64,000 bases of DNA from NCBI RefSeq assembly GCF_003710915.1, contig NZ_RHHR01000015.1:186001-250000 (forward strand), given 5' to 3'. The DNA comes from Brevibacillus invocatus (GTDB lineage Bacteria > Bacillota > Bacilli > Brevibacillales > Brevibacillaceae). The number at the start of each line of letters is the position of its first letter. Position 1 is the stretch's first letter. The notes below the pieces were generated by a model that searched no databases, was not told the DNA's origin, and was given only the letters and a program-made list of their open reading frames with translations. Made by a program: the position numbers and the translations under genes. Of this stretch, positions 8,517-17,842 are shown in pieces.

Positions 8517-8566
8517 AACAGGCTGCACGGAAGACGGTTCGTCTTCAGCTGTGCAGCCTGTTGTTT
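8517..8566. terminator. strong bidirectional terminator with inner hairpin
   Basis: AACAGGCTGCAC (8517-8528) pairs perfectly with GTGCAGCCTGTT (8551-8562); inside the loop GAAGAC pairs with GTCTTC. T-rich flanks on both strands suit the converging small membrane protein and oppA-like gene. Confidence 0.88.
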
Positions 8567-8574
8567 TGGCATAC

Positions 8575-10206
8575 CTATTCAGCTACGGATGCATACTTGA
8601 AGTACGCGCCGCCAAGCGGGAAGATCACGAAATCTTTCACCTTGTCATTTTTTACATAAGGGTTTCCACGGAAATTCATCGGCGCAAGCGGCATTTCTTC
8701 CATGAGGATTGTCTCAGCTTCGAGCAGGATTTGCTTGCGTTTTTCCAGATCCGGCTCGGAGTAGCTTTGGTCGATCAATTCCTTGAACTTCGGATGTTCC
8801 CAGTCTGGATGGTTGTTACCACCCGTTTTGTCGCGGAACATCTCCAGGAAGTTGATCGGATCATTGAAGTCGGCTCCCCACTGGAAGCGAATCATGTCAA
8901 AGTTGGCCTGAGAGCGCATATCCCGGTATACCTTCAGTTCCGCTGTGTACAGCTTCACGTCTACACCCAGAGTTTGCTTCCATTGGTCTTGCAGGGCTTC
9001 CGCCAGTTTTTTGTTCATGTCCGTGGTGTCAAAGGTATACGTAACACTTGGGAATGTGGTCAGCCCCAGCTCTTTCATCCCTTCTTCGAGCAACTGCTTG
9101 GCTTTCTGCGGATCTTCCTTGAAAAAGCCCTCCGGTTTCAGGCCCATCGACGACGGTACCCAGCCGTATGCGGCGGGAACTCCTGTCTGCAGGATGTTGT
9201 CAATAATCGCCTGGCGATCGATAGAGTAGGAAAAAGCTTGTCTGATTTTTTTGTTGTTAAAAGGAGGCTTCGTCGTATTGAAGACGACAGATTGAGTTCC
9301 TGGATTGCTGGCTACCATCAGGGTTCCCGCATCCTTCAAAGAAGGAATGACATCAGGAGGCAGTGTCGAAGCAGGATAGCCGCCCCAGTCAAGGTCGCCG
9401 TTTTCAAACATGGAGAACGCGGTATTGTTGTCATCGATCATGGAGATTTCCAGGCGATCCAGCTTGACGTTCTCCTTGTCCCAATAGTTGTCGTTTTTAA
9501 CGAAGGCAATTTTGACCTTATGTTCCCACTCTTCCATGATGAAGGGTCCATTACCTACAATTGTAGCTGCTTCAGCAGCCCATTGAGGATTGGACTCAAC
9601 GGTTTTTTGGTGCAGAGGAAACAGGGTCGGGAAGAAGGTCAATTCACGGAAAAACGGCGTAGGTGATTTCAGCGTAAACTCTACGGTATGGTCATCCAAG
9701 GCTTTGACACCGACATCATCCGCGCTGCCTTTTCCAGTGTTGTACTCCTCTCCTCCTTTAATGTAATAAAGCTGATAGGCGTACTCGGAGGCTGTTTTGG
9801 GATCCAGATTGCGTTTGATCGCGTACACGAAATCGTGGGCGGTAACCGGATCGCCATTGCTCCATTTGGCATCTGGGCGGATTTTAAACGTATACTTCGT
9901 GAAATCAGGAGAGGCGGTAAAGCTTTCGGCGGTGGCATTCGTCAGCTCTCCATTGAGGTCATAGCTGGTCAAGCCTTCAAAAGCGGCATAGATCATATCG
10001 AAAGAATCGGCATCGACAGCAATCCCCGGATCGAGAGACGGTGGTTCGCTATTGATACTCCAATGCAAGACCATTGGCTTGGCTTCGGCCGCTGCTCCTG
10101 ATTGAGAATTTTCATTAGGTTGTGCAGTGCCCTGAGAGGTGGAGCACCCGGTCAAGATCCCGAACAGCAAGGCGAGACCCGTGGCACAGGCAAGTGCTTT
10201 TTTCAT
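8575..10206 (-). CDS. oppA: oligopeptide ABC transporter substrate-binding lipoprotein (OppA/DppE-like)
   Basis: This 543-residue SBP_bac_5 family lipoprotein has a signal peptide with lipobox LTGC (Cys21) and a serine/glutamine-rich linker, followed by the peptide-binding fold (LHWSINSEPPSLDPG, then IRPDAKWSNGDPVTAHDF near residue 110-125). It captures peptides outside the membrane for an Opp-type permease. The ATG at 10206 follows GGGGGAAA. No permease or ATPase genes are adjacent, so it must share a permease encoded elsewhere, as is common for extra OppA paralogues in Bacillales. Confidence 0.88.
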   Translation of the reverse strand: MKKALACATGLALLFGILTGCSTSQGTAQPNENSQSGAAAEAKPMVLHWSINSEPPSLDPGIAVDADSFDMIYAAFEGLTSYDLNGELTNATAESFTASPDFTKYTFKIRPDAKWSNGDPVTAHDFVYAIKRNLDPKTASEYAYQLYYIKGGEEYNTGKGSADDVGVKALDDHTVEFTLKSPTPFFRELTFFPTLFPLHQKTVESNPQWAAEAATIVGNGPFIMEEWEHKVKIAFVKNDNYWDKENVKLDRLEISMIDDNNTAFSMFENGDLDWGGYPASTLPPDVIPSLKDAGTLMVASNPGTQSVVFNTTKPPFNNKKIRQAFSYSIDRQAIIDNILQTGVPAAYGWVPSSMGLKPEGFFKEDPQKAKQLLEEGMKELGLTTFPSVTYTFDTTDMNKKLAEALQDQWKQTLGVDVKLYTAELKVYRDMRSQANFDMIRFQWGADFNDPINFLEMFRDKTGGNNHPDWEHPKFKELIDQSYSEPDLEKRKQILLEAETILMEEMPLAPMNFRGNPYVKNDKVKDFVIFPLGGAYFKYASVAE

Positions 10207-10320
10207 GATGATTTCCCCCTATTGATCTCTTTCTTACATGTAAGAATATTTCTTTATGTTTAGTAATGTCAAACGAAAATATGTTATTTAGCGAAAAATG
10301 TAGGCTAGATAGGGAAACAT

Positions 10321-11490
10321 GTGTCAAATTCAGAACGAACTGAGATGGGCAAAAGGTCTCAAGCCTTAATCTTGCGAATCCTGCACGCGCATGGACCTCA
10401 GAAGGTATCCGCCATTGCGGAGCGTTTGGATATCACGCCAGGAGCGGTCACCAGTCTCGCTGACAAGCTGATTGCTGGGGGGTATGCTTTTTCATGGGCG
10501 GGAGAAGGGACAAACAAATACGCTTGGGATTCCTGGCAAATCATTGGCTTGCTTGCCGTCAGCGTCCTCTCCCTGCTGCTCTTCCTCTGGGTAGAGACGA
10601 AGGTAAAAACGCCAGTCTTGCCGTTGAACTTGTTTAAGAACAGTATCTTTACCGTATCCAACCTGGTCGGCTTTTTTCTCAATGCGGGGATGATGGGCGC
10701 GATCATTTACGTGCCGTTCTTTGTGCAAGGGGTAAAAGGGATTTCTCCGACGATGGCAGGGTATGTGGCGATGCCGATGTCCATCGCAATGCTGGTCACT
10801 TCCGCATTGTCCGGACAAATCATTACCAAAACAGGAAAGTATAAAAAGATGGCAGTCGGTGGCTTGCTGGTGATGACGGTCGGCATGGTCCTGATGTACT
10901 TCATGGAACCGTCCACACCTATCTACCAGCTCGTACTGTACATGATCCTACTGGGCTTGGGTATGGGGATTGCGATGCCAGTCTTCTCTCTGACGGTTCA
11001 AAATGCCGTTGCTCCTCAGCAACTAGGGGTGGCAACCGCTACCTCGCAGCTTTTCCGCAATCTCGGGGGAACGATCGGTATTGCCGTGATGGGAAGCGTG
11101 ATGAGTGCGAGCATGACAACGAAAATGACTCCATTGTCCGGGACGATGGGGCAAGGTACAGCATCAGCCTCAGCCGACCCTGCCCTGGCTGAAAAGCTGG
11201 CTCTTTTTTCAAACCCGCAAAACCTGCTGGATCAACCGAAAATCGAGGCAGCACTCCAGAGCCTGCCGCCAGAGTCACAAGCCTTGTTTACACACATGCT
11301 GGATGTGATTCGTGAGGCGATGAGCTACGGCATCACCACGACCTTTTTGACAGGCGCAATCGTCGCAGCTTTCGCTGTGGTTCTAGCGCTGTTCCTGAAG
11401 GAAATTCCACTGCGTTCTGGAAAGGGGAAGGAACAGAAAGCTGCGGAGGGGCATGCTGTCCTGAATCAAACGAAGGAAATCCAAGTATAA
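10321..11490 (+). CDS. chimeric gene: MarR-type DNA-binding segment fused to C-terminal half of a DHA2 (EmrB/QacA) MFS exporter
   Basis: Residues 10-55 (ILRILHAHGPQKVSAIAERL, then DITPGAVTSLADKLIAGGY) are a clear MarR-family winged-helix core. From residue 56 (FSWAGEGTNKYAWDSWQIIG) the protein is the second half of a 14-helix DHA2 drug exporter, with about eight remaining membrane helices and the usual LPLNLFKN and LFRNLGGTIGIAV segments. A normal MarR protein has about 150 residues and a DHA2 exporter about 500; both are cut at the join, in frame. The simplest reading is a deletion that fused a marR-emrB gene pair. The start is GTG at 10321 (AGGG six bases upstream); the first MarR helix also looks short. 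The product is unlikely to work as an exporter, and whether it still binds DNA at the membrane is unknown. Confidence 0.7.
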   Translation: MSNSERTEMGKRSQALILRILHAHGPQKVSAIAERLDITPGAVTSLADKLIAGGYAFSWAGEGTNKYAWDSWQIIGLLAVSVLSLLLFLWVETKVKTPVLPLNLFKNSIFTVSNLVGFFLNAGMMGAIIYVPFFVQGVKGISPTMAGYVAMPMSIAMLVTSALSGQIITKTGKYKKMAVGGLLVMTVGMVLMYFMEPSTPIYQLVLYMILLGLGMGIAMPVFSLTVQNAVAPQQLGVATATSQLFRNLGGTIGIAVMGSVMSASMTTKMTPLSGTMGQGTASASADPALAEKLALFSNPQNLLDQPKIEAALQSLPPESQALFTHMLDVIREAMSYGITTTFLTGAIVAAFAVVLALFLKEIPLRSGKGKEQKAAEGHAVLNQTKEIQV

Positions 11491-11503
11491 GGCAGAACGA
11501 AAG

Positions 11504-11536
11504 AAAAGAGGCTATCCCAATGGGAAGCCTCTTTTT
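11504..11536 (+). terminator. intrinsic terminator
   Basis: AAAAGAGGCT pairs with AGCCTCTTTT over a small loop that includes a CCCA/TGGG pairing; T residues follow. Confidence 0.82.
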
Positions 11537-11566
11537 GTTCATTCACGCCATCACTCGAGAACAAGC

Positions 11567-12928
11567 TTACTGCCCGATAATGAGACGCTCTTTAGGATGG
11601 TGGTAACGAACAATTCGGTCGTTGCGCTTGAGGAAGAGCAGCAGGTTGATAATCCCGATCCGCCCGATGACCATCATCAGGATCAGGATCAGCTTGCCAG
11701 GGACGCCCATCGCGGATGTGATGCCTGAAGACAAGCCTGTCGTACCGAAAGCGGAGCATACCTCAAACAAGACGTGCTGGAAGGGGAGATCCTCCAGCCA
11801 GACGAGCAGGATGACTGCCGAGAATACCAGGAAGATCGCGACAAAAAAGACGATAAACGAGCGTATGATGTCGTCTTCCACGAGCTCCCGGCCAAAGACC
11901 TTCACGTCTTTGAAGCCGCGCATGTGCGTAATGACGGTTGCGACCAGTACAAAAAAGGTCGTCGTCCGGATCCCTCCGCCTACGCTGCTGGGGGAGGCGC
12001 CAATAAACATCAGGCTGGCCAGCATGAGCAGTGTAGGAGTTGTGAACAGGCTGATATCGATTGTAGAGAGTCCGCCACTTCTGGAGGAAATCGAGTGAAA
12101 TAGGGAGTAGAACAGCGTTTCATGCCATTTCATTCCTTGCAGAATTCCATTTCGCTCAAACAGGAAAATGAGCACAGCTCCCAAGACAACCAGCGAAAAG
12201 AACGTGAGCGTCGTCACCTTGGTGAACAGCGAGAAGGTGAAGCGCATTTTCGCTCGACGATAGGCCAGATACGTACGGATTTCCACCAATACGGGAAAGC
12301 CGATCGCGCCACACACGATCAGAAGCATGATAATTGCCTGATAGATGTAGTCGTGGGCAAAGCTCTGCATGGAATTGCCGTACAGGTCAAAGCCGGCGTT
12401 GGTGAAGGCGCTGATGGAGGCAAAAAAACCATGAAAATAGGCTGTATACCAATCATGATGATAGCCGCTCAGTAAAAAGTGGGTCCCCAAGAGAATCGTC
12501 CCTACCAGTTCAATCAAGAGAGCCAGCACCAGGATGTTTCGCATCAGGCTGACCAATCCGGCCAACGTAGAACGATTGTGGTCAGTCGCAATCCAGATGC
12601 GCTGCTCCAGACCAATTTTTTGCCCCATTAACAGCCAGAAGAAAGTACCCAAGGTCATAATGCCGATCCCGCCTACTTGAAACAGCAAGGTCAGATAGAG
12701 AAGGCCCCATTGGTTGAAAATCTCGTGCACGGCAACGACTGTAAGTCCTGTAACGCTGATTGCGCTGGTCGATGTAAACATCGCATCGATAAACGAGATC
12801 GACACACCGGGATTATGGAATATGGGTGTGTATAGAAGAATGGTGGAAAGAAGAATCAATCCGACGTAGAAAAACACGATGATCTGGACAGACGTCAAAC
12901 GACGTTTTTGGTAGGATGACGATAACAA
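11567..12928 (-). CDS. ktrD: K+ uptake channel subunit, KtrB/KtrD type
   Basis: This Trk/Ktr/HKT-superfamily channel subunit of about 453 residues has four M1-P-M2 repeats. The selectivity-filter glycines can be seen in each pore loop: AISVTGLTV, FTNAGFDLYG, SSRSGGLSTID and AFGTTGLSSG. It forms the membrane dimer that takes up K+ with a KtrA/C-type RCK ring. No RCK gene is adjacent, as for B. subtilis ktrD, hence the symbol, but KtrB cannot be excluded. I chose the TTG at 12928, seven bases after GGGGGG; the TTG at 12934 is too close. The uppP gene ends 95 bases upstream with no terminator, so the two may be cotranscribed. Confidence 0.87.
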   Translation of the reverse strand: MLSSSYQKRRLTSVQIIVFFYVGLILLSTILLYTPIFHNPGVSISFIDAMFTSTSAISVTGLTVVAVHEIFNQWGLLYLTLLFQVGGIGIMTLGTFFWLLMGQKIGLEQRIWIATDHNRSTLAGLVSLMRNILVLALLIELVGTILLGTHFLLSGYHHDWYTAYFHGFFASISAFTNAGFDLYGNSMQSFAHDYIYQAIIMLLIVCGAIGFPVLVEIRTYLAYRRAKMRFTFSLFTKVTTLTFFSLVVLGAVLIFLFERNGILQGMKWHETLFYSLFHSISSRSGGLSTIDISLFTTPTLLMLASLMFIGASPSSVGGGIRTTTFFVLVATVITHMRGFKDVKVFGRELVEDDIIRSFIVFFVAIFLVFSAVILLVWLEDLPFQHVLFEVCSAFGTTGLSSGITSAMGVPGKLILILMMVIGRIGIINLLLFLKRNDRIVRYHHPKERLIIGQ

Positions 12929-13023
12929 GGACAAGCCCCCCGAACAACACTTTACTCATAACGGTAATCATATCGAAAAAGAAGTCATCAAGCAAAGCCT
13001 TTCATGAAGGGGCGTCCACCGTC

Positions 13024-13854
13024 CTACAAAACGACAAAGTAAATCAGTGCAGCCAGCGCAATGCGATACAGGGCGAACGGGATCAGCTTGATGCGGTTGA
13101 TCAGATGCAAGAAAAAGCGAATAGCCAGCCAAGCGAATAGAAACGCGCTGATAAAACCGACGATAAAAAACGGAAGGGCATCCATCGTAATATACTGCCA
13201 ATTTTTCAAGAGTGACAAAAAGCTGGCACCCGCCATGATGGGAACTGCCATGATAAAGGTAAAGTCAGATGCAGCACGGTGATTTAATCCCAGCAAAACA
13301 CCGCCAGAGATCGTGGAGCCCGAGCGGGAAAAGCCTGGCCAGAGGGCAATACATTGAAACAAACCAATGATCAGGGCTTGCTTGTGTGTGATCTGGTCTA
13401 CCGATACAGCTTTAGGCTTGGCGGGGCGGACCAGGTCAGCCGCGATCATCAGCAACGCACCGACGACCAGCCCTATTACTACGGTATGGACGGAAAAGAG
13501 ATATTCATCAATATAGTCGTTAAATAGTACACCCAATACCCCTGCTGGAAGAAGACCGACAATGACTTGGGACAAACGCAATTTTTGTCCAGTACGGCCG
13601 CTGTCAGAAGGAAGCTTTTTCAGACCGAACATATTCAAAAAGCGATCCTTGAATATGATCACAGCTGCAATGATGGATCCGAGCTGGATGACGACCTTGA
13701 ACGTATTCGCAACAGGCTGCGAAAATAATTCCTTGGATTGAAGAAGTGTATCATCGACAATAATCATATGTCCCGTAGACGAAACAGGGGCAAATTCGGT
13801 AAGTCCCTCTACAAGGCCCAACACGAATGCCACGAAGATTTCCCAAAGATCCAT
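13024..13854 (-). CDS. uppP: undecaprenyl-diphosphatase UppP (BacA), first copy
   Basis: This 276-residue membrane enzyme dephosphorylates undecaprenyl diphosphate to recycle the lipid carrier for cell-wall synthesis and can confer bacitracin tolerance. Both signature motifs are intact: EGLTEFAPVSSTGH (Glu16, Glu20, His29) and PGFSRSGSTISGG. The ATG at 13854 follows GAAAGGTGAG. A second, more divergent copy is at 57434-58213. Confidence 0.93.
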   Translation of the reverse strand: MDLWEIFVAFVLGLVEGLTEFAPVSSTGHMIIVDDTLLQSKELFSQPVANTFKVVIQLGSIIAAVIIFKDRFLNMFGLKKLPSDSGRTGQKLRLSQVIVGLLPAGVLGVLFNDYIDEYLFSVHTVVIGLVVGALLMIAADLVRPAKPKAVSVDQITHKQALIIGLFQCIALWPGFSRSGSTISGGVLLGLNHRAASDFTFIMAVPIMAGASFLSLLKNWQYITMDALPFFIVGFISAFLFAWLAIRFFLHLINRIKLIPFALYRIALAALIYFVVL

Positions 13855-14033
13855 GGATACTCACCTTTCTGATGATAAGCTAGATTGATTTAACCTAAAG
13901 TTGTCCCCATCCACTTTAATACAAATGAAGCGAAATAGGTACCCTTTCCTGCCAAGACGTTCTACCCAAACGCGTCCTGGAAAGGTAAGATGATGAAAAG
14001 CAGATGAAGATGATGACAAAAGGAGAAATGAAG

Positions 14034-14360
14034 ATGCCACACCTGTTGGTTCGAGGAGTCAAGGCAGAACAAATGGCGGTAATCAGCCAGCCCTTAACGG
14101 AAGAATTGGCAGCGATTTGCCAGTGCGGGACCGATAATTTTACCATTGAATGCTTGCAAACGACTGGCGTCTTTGACGGCAAGATCGTCGATTCCTATCC
14201 CTTTGTTGAAGTAGCTTGGTTTGAACGTGGTCAAGAGACGCAGGATCAATTTGCACAAGCCGTAACCAAGCATGTCCTCTCCTTGGGTGTTCCAGAAGTG
14301 GAGGTCGCGTTTTTCGCCTACCAAAAGGAAAGCTACTACATTAACGGTAAACATTTTTAG
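14034..14360 (+). CDS. DUF1904 family protein
   Basis: This 108-residue soluble protein resembles the DUF1904 family, which has a tautomerase/MIF-like small fold. The start MPHLLVRGV follows AGGAG at 14021; upstream ATG codons lack such a site. Family members have no known role. It is transcribed alone toward the convergent rluF gene. Confidence 0.7.
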   Translation: MPHLLVRGVKAEQMAVISQPLTEELAAICQCGTDNFTIECLQTTGVFDGKIVDSYPFVEVAWFERGQETQDQFAQAVTKHVLSLGVPEVEVAFFAYQKESYYINGKHF

Positions 14361-14458
14361 ACAAATGCTAAAACCATACGAATGCTCGTGTCGATTTCCC
14401 GGGAAAAGGTTGCACATGATCTGACAAATAGACAGTCAGGCAAGGGAATGACAGAGAA

Positions 14459-14500
14459 AAAAGACAGGATCGAGGCGACATGGCTTCATCCTGTCTTTTA
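14459..14500. terminator. intrinsic terminator
   Basis: AAAAGACAGGAT pairs with ATCCTGTCTTTT over an 18-base loop. It lies between the DUF1904 gene and the convergent rluF, with A/T-rich flanks on both sides. Confidence 0.82.
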
Positions 14501-14592
14501 TCTTACTGGATTTCTTCATCAACCTGTACCGGAAAGGGTAAATTTTACAAGGCTTTTACATACCGTTCCGGCAGTCGGGAAATGGTATTCTT

Positions 14593-15279
14593 TTACAGGC
14601 TTTTGTTCAACTCACTCAGCTCTTTTGCGGTGAGATTGCGCCAATGGCCGATTTTCAGGCTTCCCAGCGTAATGTTCATGATCCGAATGCGTTCCAGCTT
14701 GCGAACCTGATAGCCGAAGGTAGAGCACATCCGTCTGATCTGGCGGTTCAGTCCCTGGGTCAGGACGATCTGAAAGACGCGATCGCTTATTTTTCTTACG
14801 GTGCAAGGGTTGGTCATGGTACCCAGGATGCGGACACCTCCGGCCATTCCTTGCAGGAATTGAGGAGTGATCGGTTTGTCGACCGTTACGATGTATTCTT
14901 TCTCGTGATTGTTTTCGGCTCGCAGGATTTTATTGACGATATCGCCATCATTGGTCAAGAGGATCAGGCCCTGAGAGTCCTTGTCCAGGCGACCAATCGG
15001 AAAGATGCGTTCAGGATGGTTCACAAACTCAACGATGTTCCCTTTGACATGCAGCTCTGTCGTACAGGTGATGCCAACAGGCTTGTTCAAAGCGATGTAG
15101 ACCGCTTCTTTTTTGGAGCCAATGGGCTTGCCATCCACACGCACATCATCGCCAACGACGACGGCGCTTCCCAATTCGGCCACTACACCGTTGATGGTCA
15201 CTCGTTTGCTCTCAATCCACCTGTCGGCTTCGCGCCTTGAGCAAATGCCAGTCTCGCTGATAAACTTGTTAATTCGCAT
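14593..15279 (-). CDS. rluF: 23S rRNA pseudouridine synthase, RluF/RluB family
   Basis: This 228-residue RsuA-type pseudouridine synthase has an N-terminal S4 RNA-binding domain ([19 protein letters not shown]) and the catalytic motif [17 protein letters not shown] with the conserved Asp. It isomerises uridine in 23S rRNA; the RluF subfamily modifies position 2604 in E. coli. The ATG at 15279 has AAGGAAAGG upstream and overlaps the last 11 bases of the upstream MOSC gene, suggesting coupled translation. Confidence 0.86.
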   Translation of the reverse strand: MRINKFISETGICSRREADRWIESKRVTINGVVAELGSAVVVGDDVRVDGKPIGSKKEAVYIALNKPVGITCTTELHVKGNIVEFVNHPERIFPIGRLDKDSQGLILLTNDGDIVNKILRAENNHEKEYIVTVDKPITPQFLQGMAGGVRILGTMTNPCTVRKISDRVFQIVLTQGLNRQIRRMCSTFGYQVRKLERIRIMNITLGSLKIGHWRNLTAKELSELNKSL

Positions 15280-15949
15280 CAACTGATTCCTTTCCTTGCG
15301 ATTGCAGCTTTTCGAGCAGCTTTTTACGCCAAGGCTCGGCAAGCTCAGCTACTTCAATCATGCGCTGCATCGTTTCCTGTGAAGGATGCTTGTCATGGAA
15401 GTACAGGTGGTGAATAGAAGCCACCGTAATGTGTGCGGGGTGGGCAGATAGCTGCGTGATCGCGGATGTTGCCGTGATTCTTCCTGGCTGCAGGACGCGA
15501 AAAAAGTATCCGGTGTAGCCTGTCTCCACGATCCTTTTTAATAGTAAGTTATTTCCATTTCGCTTGTTGATAGTCGCGCAAGGATACCGCCCTTGCGAAA
15601 TTTGGAGTACGGCCTCTCCGATCTGGTAGATGTCTCCGATGCACACCTGGTCTTCCCGCATGCCCGTTACGGTCAAATTTTCTCCAAAAGCAGAATTTGA
15701 CAAAGGCTGTCCAAATTCTTTCTCCCACTGGGCATAATGTTCAAAGGGATACAGACACACCACGCGGTCCGGTCCACCGTGGTACTGAGGGTTTGCCACC
15801 TGATCCTCTTCGATTTGTCCGGAATGGACGATTAACTCATCAGCTTGTGTTTTCCAGATGCCAGAACGGAATTCGCTTCCGTTATAGATTTTGTCCTGAG
15901 GTATTCCTTTACTCAGATAAACCAGCTTTTGATTTGTCATCACCATCAT
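15269..15949 (-). CDS. MOSC domain protein (YiiM/YflK-like)
   Basis: This protein of about 226 residues has an MOSC domain ([38 protein letters not shown]), the fold shared with the molybdenum cofactor sulfurase C-terminus; the conserved cysteine in RYPCATI is present. YiiM-type members act in reduction of N-hydroxylated bases and related compounds. The ATG at 15949 follows AGGACGAGG; two further ATG codons lie within the next nine bases. It is divergent from pncB and overlaps rluF. Confidence 0.8.
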   Translation of the reverse strand: MMVMTNQKLVYLSKGIPQDKIYNGSEFRSGIWKTQADELIVHSGQIEEDQVANPQYHGGPDRVVCLYPFEHYAQWEKEFGQPLSNSAFGENLTVTGMREDQVCIGDIYQIGEAVLQISQGRYPCATINKRNGNNLLLKRIVETGYTGYFFRVLQPGRITATSAITQLSAHPAHITVASIHHLYFHDKHPSQETMQRMIEVAELAEPWRKKLLEKLQSQGKESVDAN

Positions 15950-16077
15950 CCTCGTCCTACAGTTCTTCTGAAACGTTGATTTCCTTACTATAACACAGGA
16001 GAGAAGGTGTGAATAAGACACTTGCGAGTGGTTCTGGTATGATAATGGAAAGGAAGATTTAGGAGGCTTAAATCGAC

Positions 16078-17526
16078 ATGCAATCATCTGGCGTGGTCTT
16101 GCACACGGATAAATATCAGATCAATATGATGTACGCGCATTGGATCAATGGCACGCACAACAAAAAGGCCGTCTTTGAAGCTTTTTTTCGCAAGCTCCCC
16201 TTTGGAAATGGCTATGCCGTATATGCTGGACTGGAGCGCATCGTCGCCTATATCAAAAATCTGCGCTTTGAGGACAGCGACCTGGCTTATCTGAGTGAGC
16301 AGGAGGAGAATTACGACCCCGCGTTCCTGGATGAGCTGCGAAATTTTCGTTTTAGCGGTTCCCTTTACTCCGTCAAGGAAGGGGCGCTGGTGTTTCCCAA
16401 CGAGCCGTTGATTCGTGTCGAGGGCAGGATGCTGGAAGCGCAGCTGGTTGAGACGGCTTTGCTCAATTACATGAACTATCAGACCCTGATCGCCACGAAG
16501 GCTTCACGGATCAAGCAGATTGCCGGCAACGACGTTCTGATGGAATTTGGAACACGTCGGGCACAAGAAGCGGATGCTGCGCTGTGGGGAACCCGTGCCG
16601 CTTACCTGGCTGGCTTTGATGCGACCTCCAATATGCTGGCTGGAAAAATGTTTGGAATCCCGGCAAAAGGGACACATGCCCACTCCTGGGTGCAGAGCCA
16701 TGAGAGTGAGGAGGAAGCGTTCCAACGCTTCGCGGATGCGCTGCCAGGACAGGTGACTCTCTTGGTGGACACCTATGATACGTTGAACAGCGGCGTGCCC
16801 CATGCGATCGAGCTGGGCAAGCGATTGCAGCAGCAAGGGAAAAAGCTGGCTGCTGTAAGGCTGGACAGCGGCGACCTCGCCTATTTGTCGATCAAGACAC
16901 GCGAGATGCTGGATAAAGCTGGGCTGGAGGATGTGAAAATCGTCGCCTCCAACGATCTGGATGAGCACACGATTTTGAACCTCAAGGTACAGGGCGCCCG
17001 TATTGATAGCTGGGGGGTAGGTACACAGCTGATTACAGCGGCCGATCAGCCTACTCTGGGAGGCGTCTACAAGCTGGTAGCCAGAGAAGGAGAGGACGGC
17101 AGCTACTTGCCGACGATCAAAATCTCGGGTAATCCGGAAAAAGTGACGACACCGGGGATCAAGGAAATGTATCGGCTGATCGATCCGGGTACGGGCAAAG
17201 CCATCGCTGACTATTTGTGCTATCCAGAAGAGCAGCAGGTGGCAAAAGGGGAGCCGATCGAGCTGATCAATCCTAGCCATCCGTATCTGAACAAGAAGAT
17301 CACCAATTATCAGGCTGAGCCGCTGCTGGTGCCTGTTTTTGTAGATGGCGAGCTCGTCTACAACATGCCTACCCTGGAAGAAATTCGCGCCTACCACCGG
17401 GAGCAGCTGTCATTGTTCTGGCCCGAATACCTGCGTATGCTGAATCCCGAGCATTACCGCATGCACATCAGCGAGCTGGTGTGGACGACCAAGACCAAGC
17501 TGATGAAGGAATATTTGCAGAAGTAA
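16078..17526 (+). CDS. pncB: nicotinate phosphoribosyltransferase PncB
   Basis: This 482-residue enzyme of the Preiss-Handler NAD salvage pathway converts nicotinate, PRPP and ATP to nicotinate mononucleotide. The characteristic N-terminal segment (LHTDKYQINMMYAHW) and the phosphoribosyl-binding part (AVRLDSGDLAYLS) are intact. AGGAGG lies twelve bases before the ATG, a little far. An extended -10 element (TGGTATGAT, 16035-16043) lies upstream. Together with NAD kinase at 48362 it represents NAD(P) metabolism in this window. Confidence 0.92.
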   Translation: MQSSGVVLHTDKYQINMMYAHWINGTHNKKAVFEAFFRKLPFGNGYAVYAGLERIVAYIKNLRFEDSDLAYLSEQEENYDPAFLDELRNFRFSGSLYSVKEGALVFPNEPLIRVEGRMLEAQLVETALLNYMNYQTLIATKASRIKQIAGNDVLMEFGTRRAQEADAALWGTRAAYLAGFDATSNMLAGKMFGIPAKGTHAHSWVQSHESEEEAFQRFADALPGQVTLLVDTYDTLNSGVPHAIELGKRLQQQGKKLAAVRLDSGDLAYLSIKTREMLDKAGLEDVKIVASNDLDEHTILNLKVQGARIDSWGVGTQLITAADQPTLGGVYKLVAREGEDGSYLPTIKISGNPEKVTTPGIKEMYRLIDPGTGKAIADYLCYPEEQQVAKGEPIELINPSHPYLNKKITNYQAEPLLVPVFVDGELVYNMPTLEEIRAYHREQLSLFWPEYLRMLNPEHYRMHISELVWTTKTKLMKEYLQK

Positions 17527-17528
17527 AG

Positions 17529-17583
17529 GATAATCACTTTCCGATCACAGTCAAAAAACGTGGTCGAGAAAGTGATTATTTTT
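17529..17583 (+). terminator. intrinsic terminator of pncB
   Basis: ATAATCACTTTC pairs with GAAAGTGATTAT around a 26-base loop and is followed by T residues. Confidence 0.85.
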
Positions 17584-17711
17584 GCATGCAAATGCATAAA
17601 CATACAAAAATAACGTTACACTCAACTCGGTTTTTTTCGAAGAAACGTGGCTGATCATCAATCAGATGCAATTTGGAAATAAATTAATTTTTAGAAATAT
17701 TGAATAATTAA

Positions 17712-17740
17712 TTGTTTGATGCTCAAACTTCGTTTATAAT
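17712..17740 (+). promoter_or_regulatory. sigma-A type promoter of the glutamate dehydrogenase gene
   Basis: TTGTTT (17712-17717) and TATAAT (17735-17740) are 17 bases apart in an AT-rich stretch about 100 bases upstream of the gene. Confidence 0.6.
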
Positions 17741-17842
17741 TATTGACGTTTCTATCTTTTTCTTTATTTCTTTACAGAGGTAATATGGAATATTTTACAA
17801 GGCAAAAAAAGAGAGAGTCAAAGAAGGGTGGAGAGTGAAAGC

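Noticed and set aside
8551..9666. 371-codon open frame on the plus strand
   Set aside because: It is antisense to the OppA-type lipoprotein gene and starts inside a terminator.
16504..17397. 297-codon minus-strand frame
   Set aside because: It is antisense to pncB, whose family identity and ribosome site are clear.
17581..17600. TTTGCATGCAAA palindrome as an operator or attachment site
   Set aside because: It is short, overlaps the pncB terminator tail and has no partner copy nearby.
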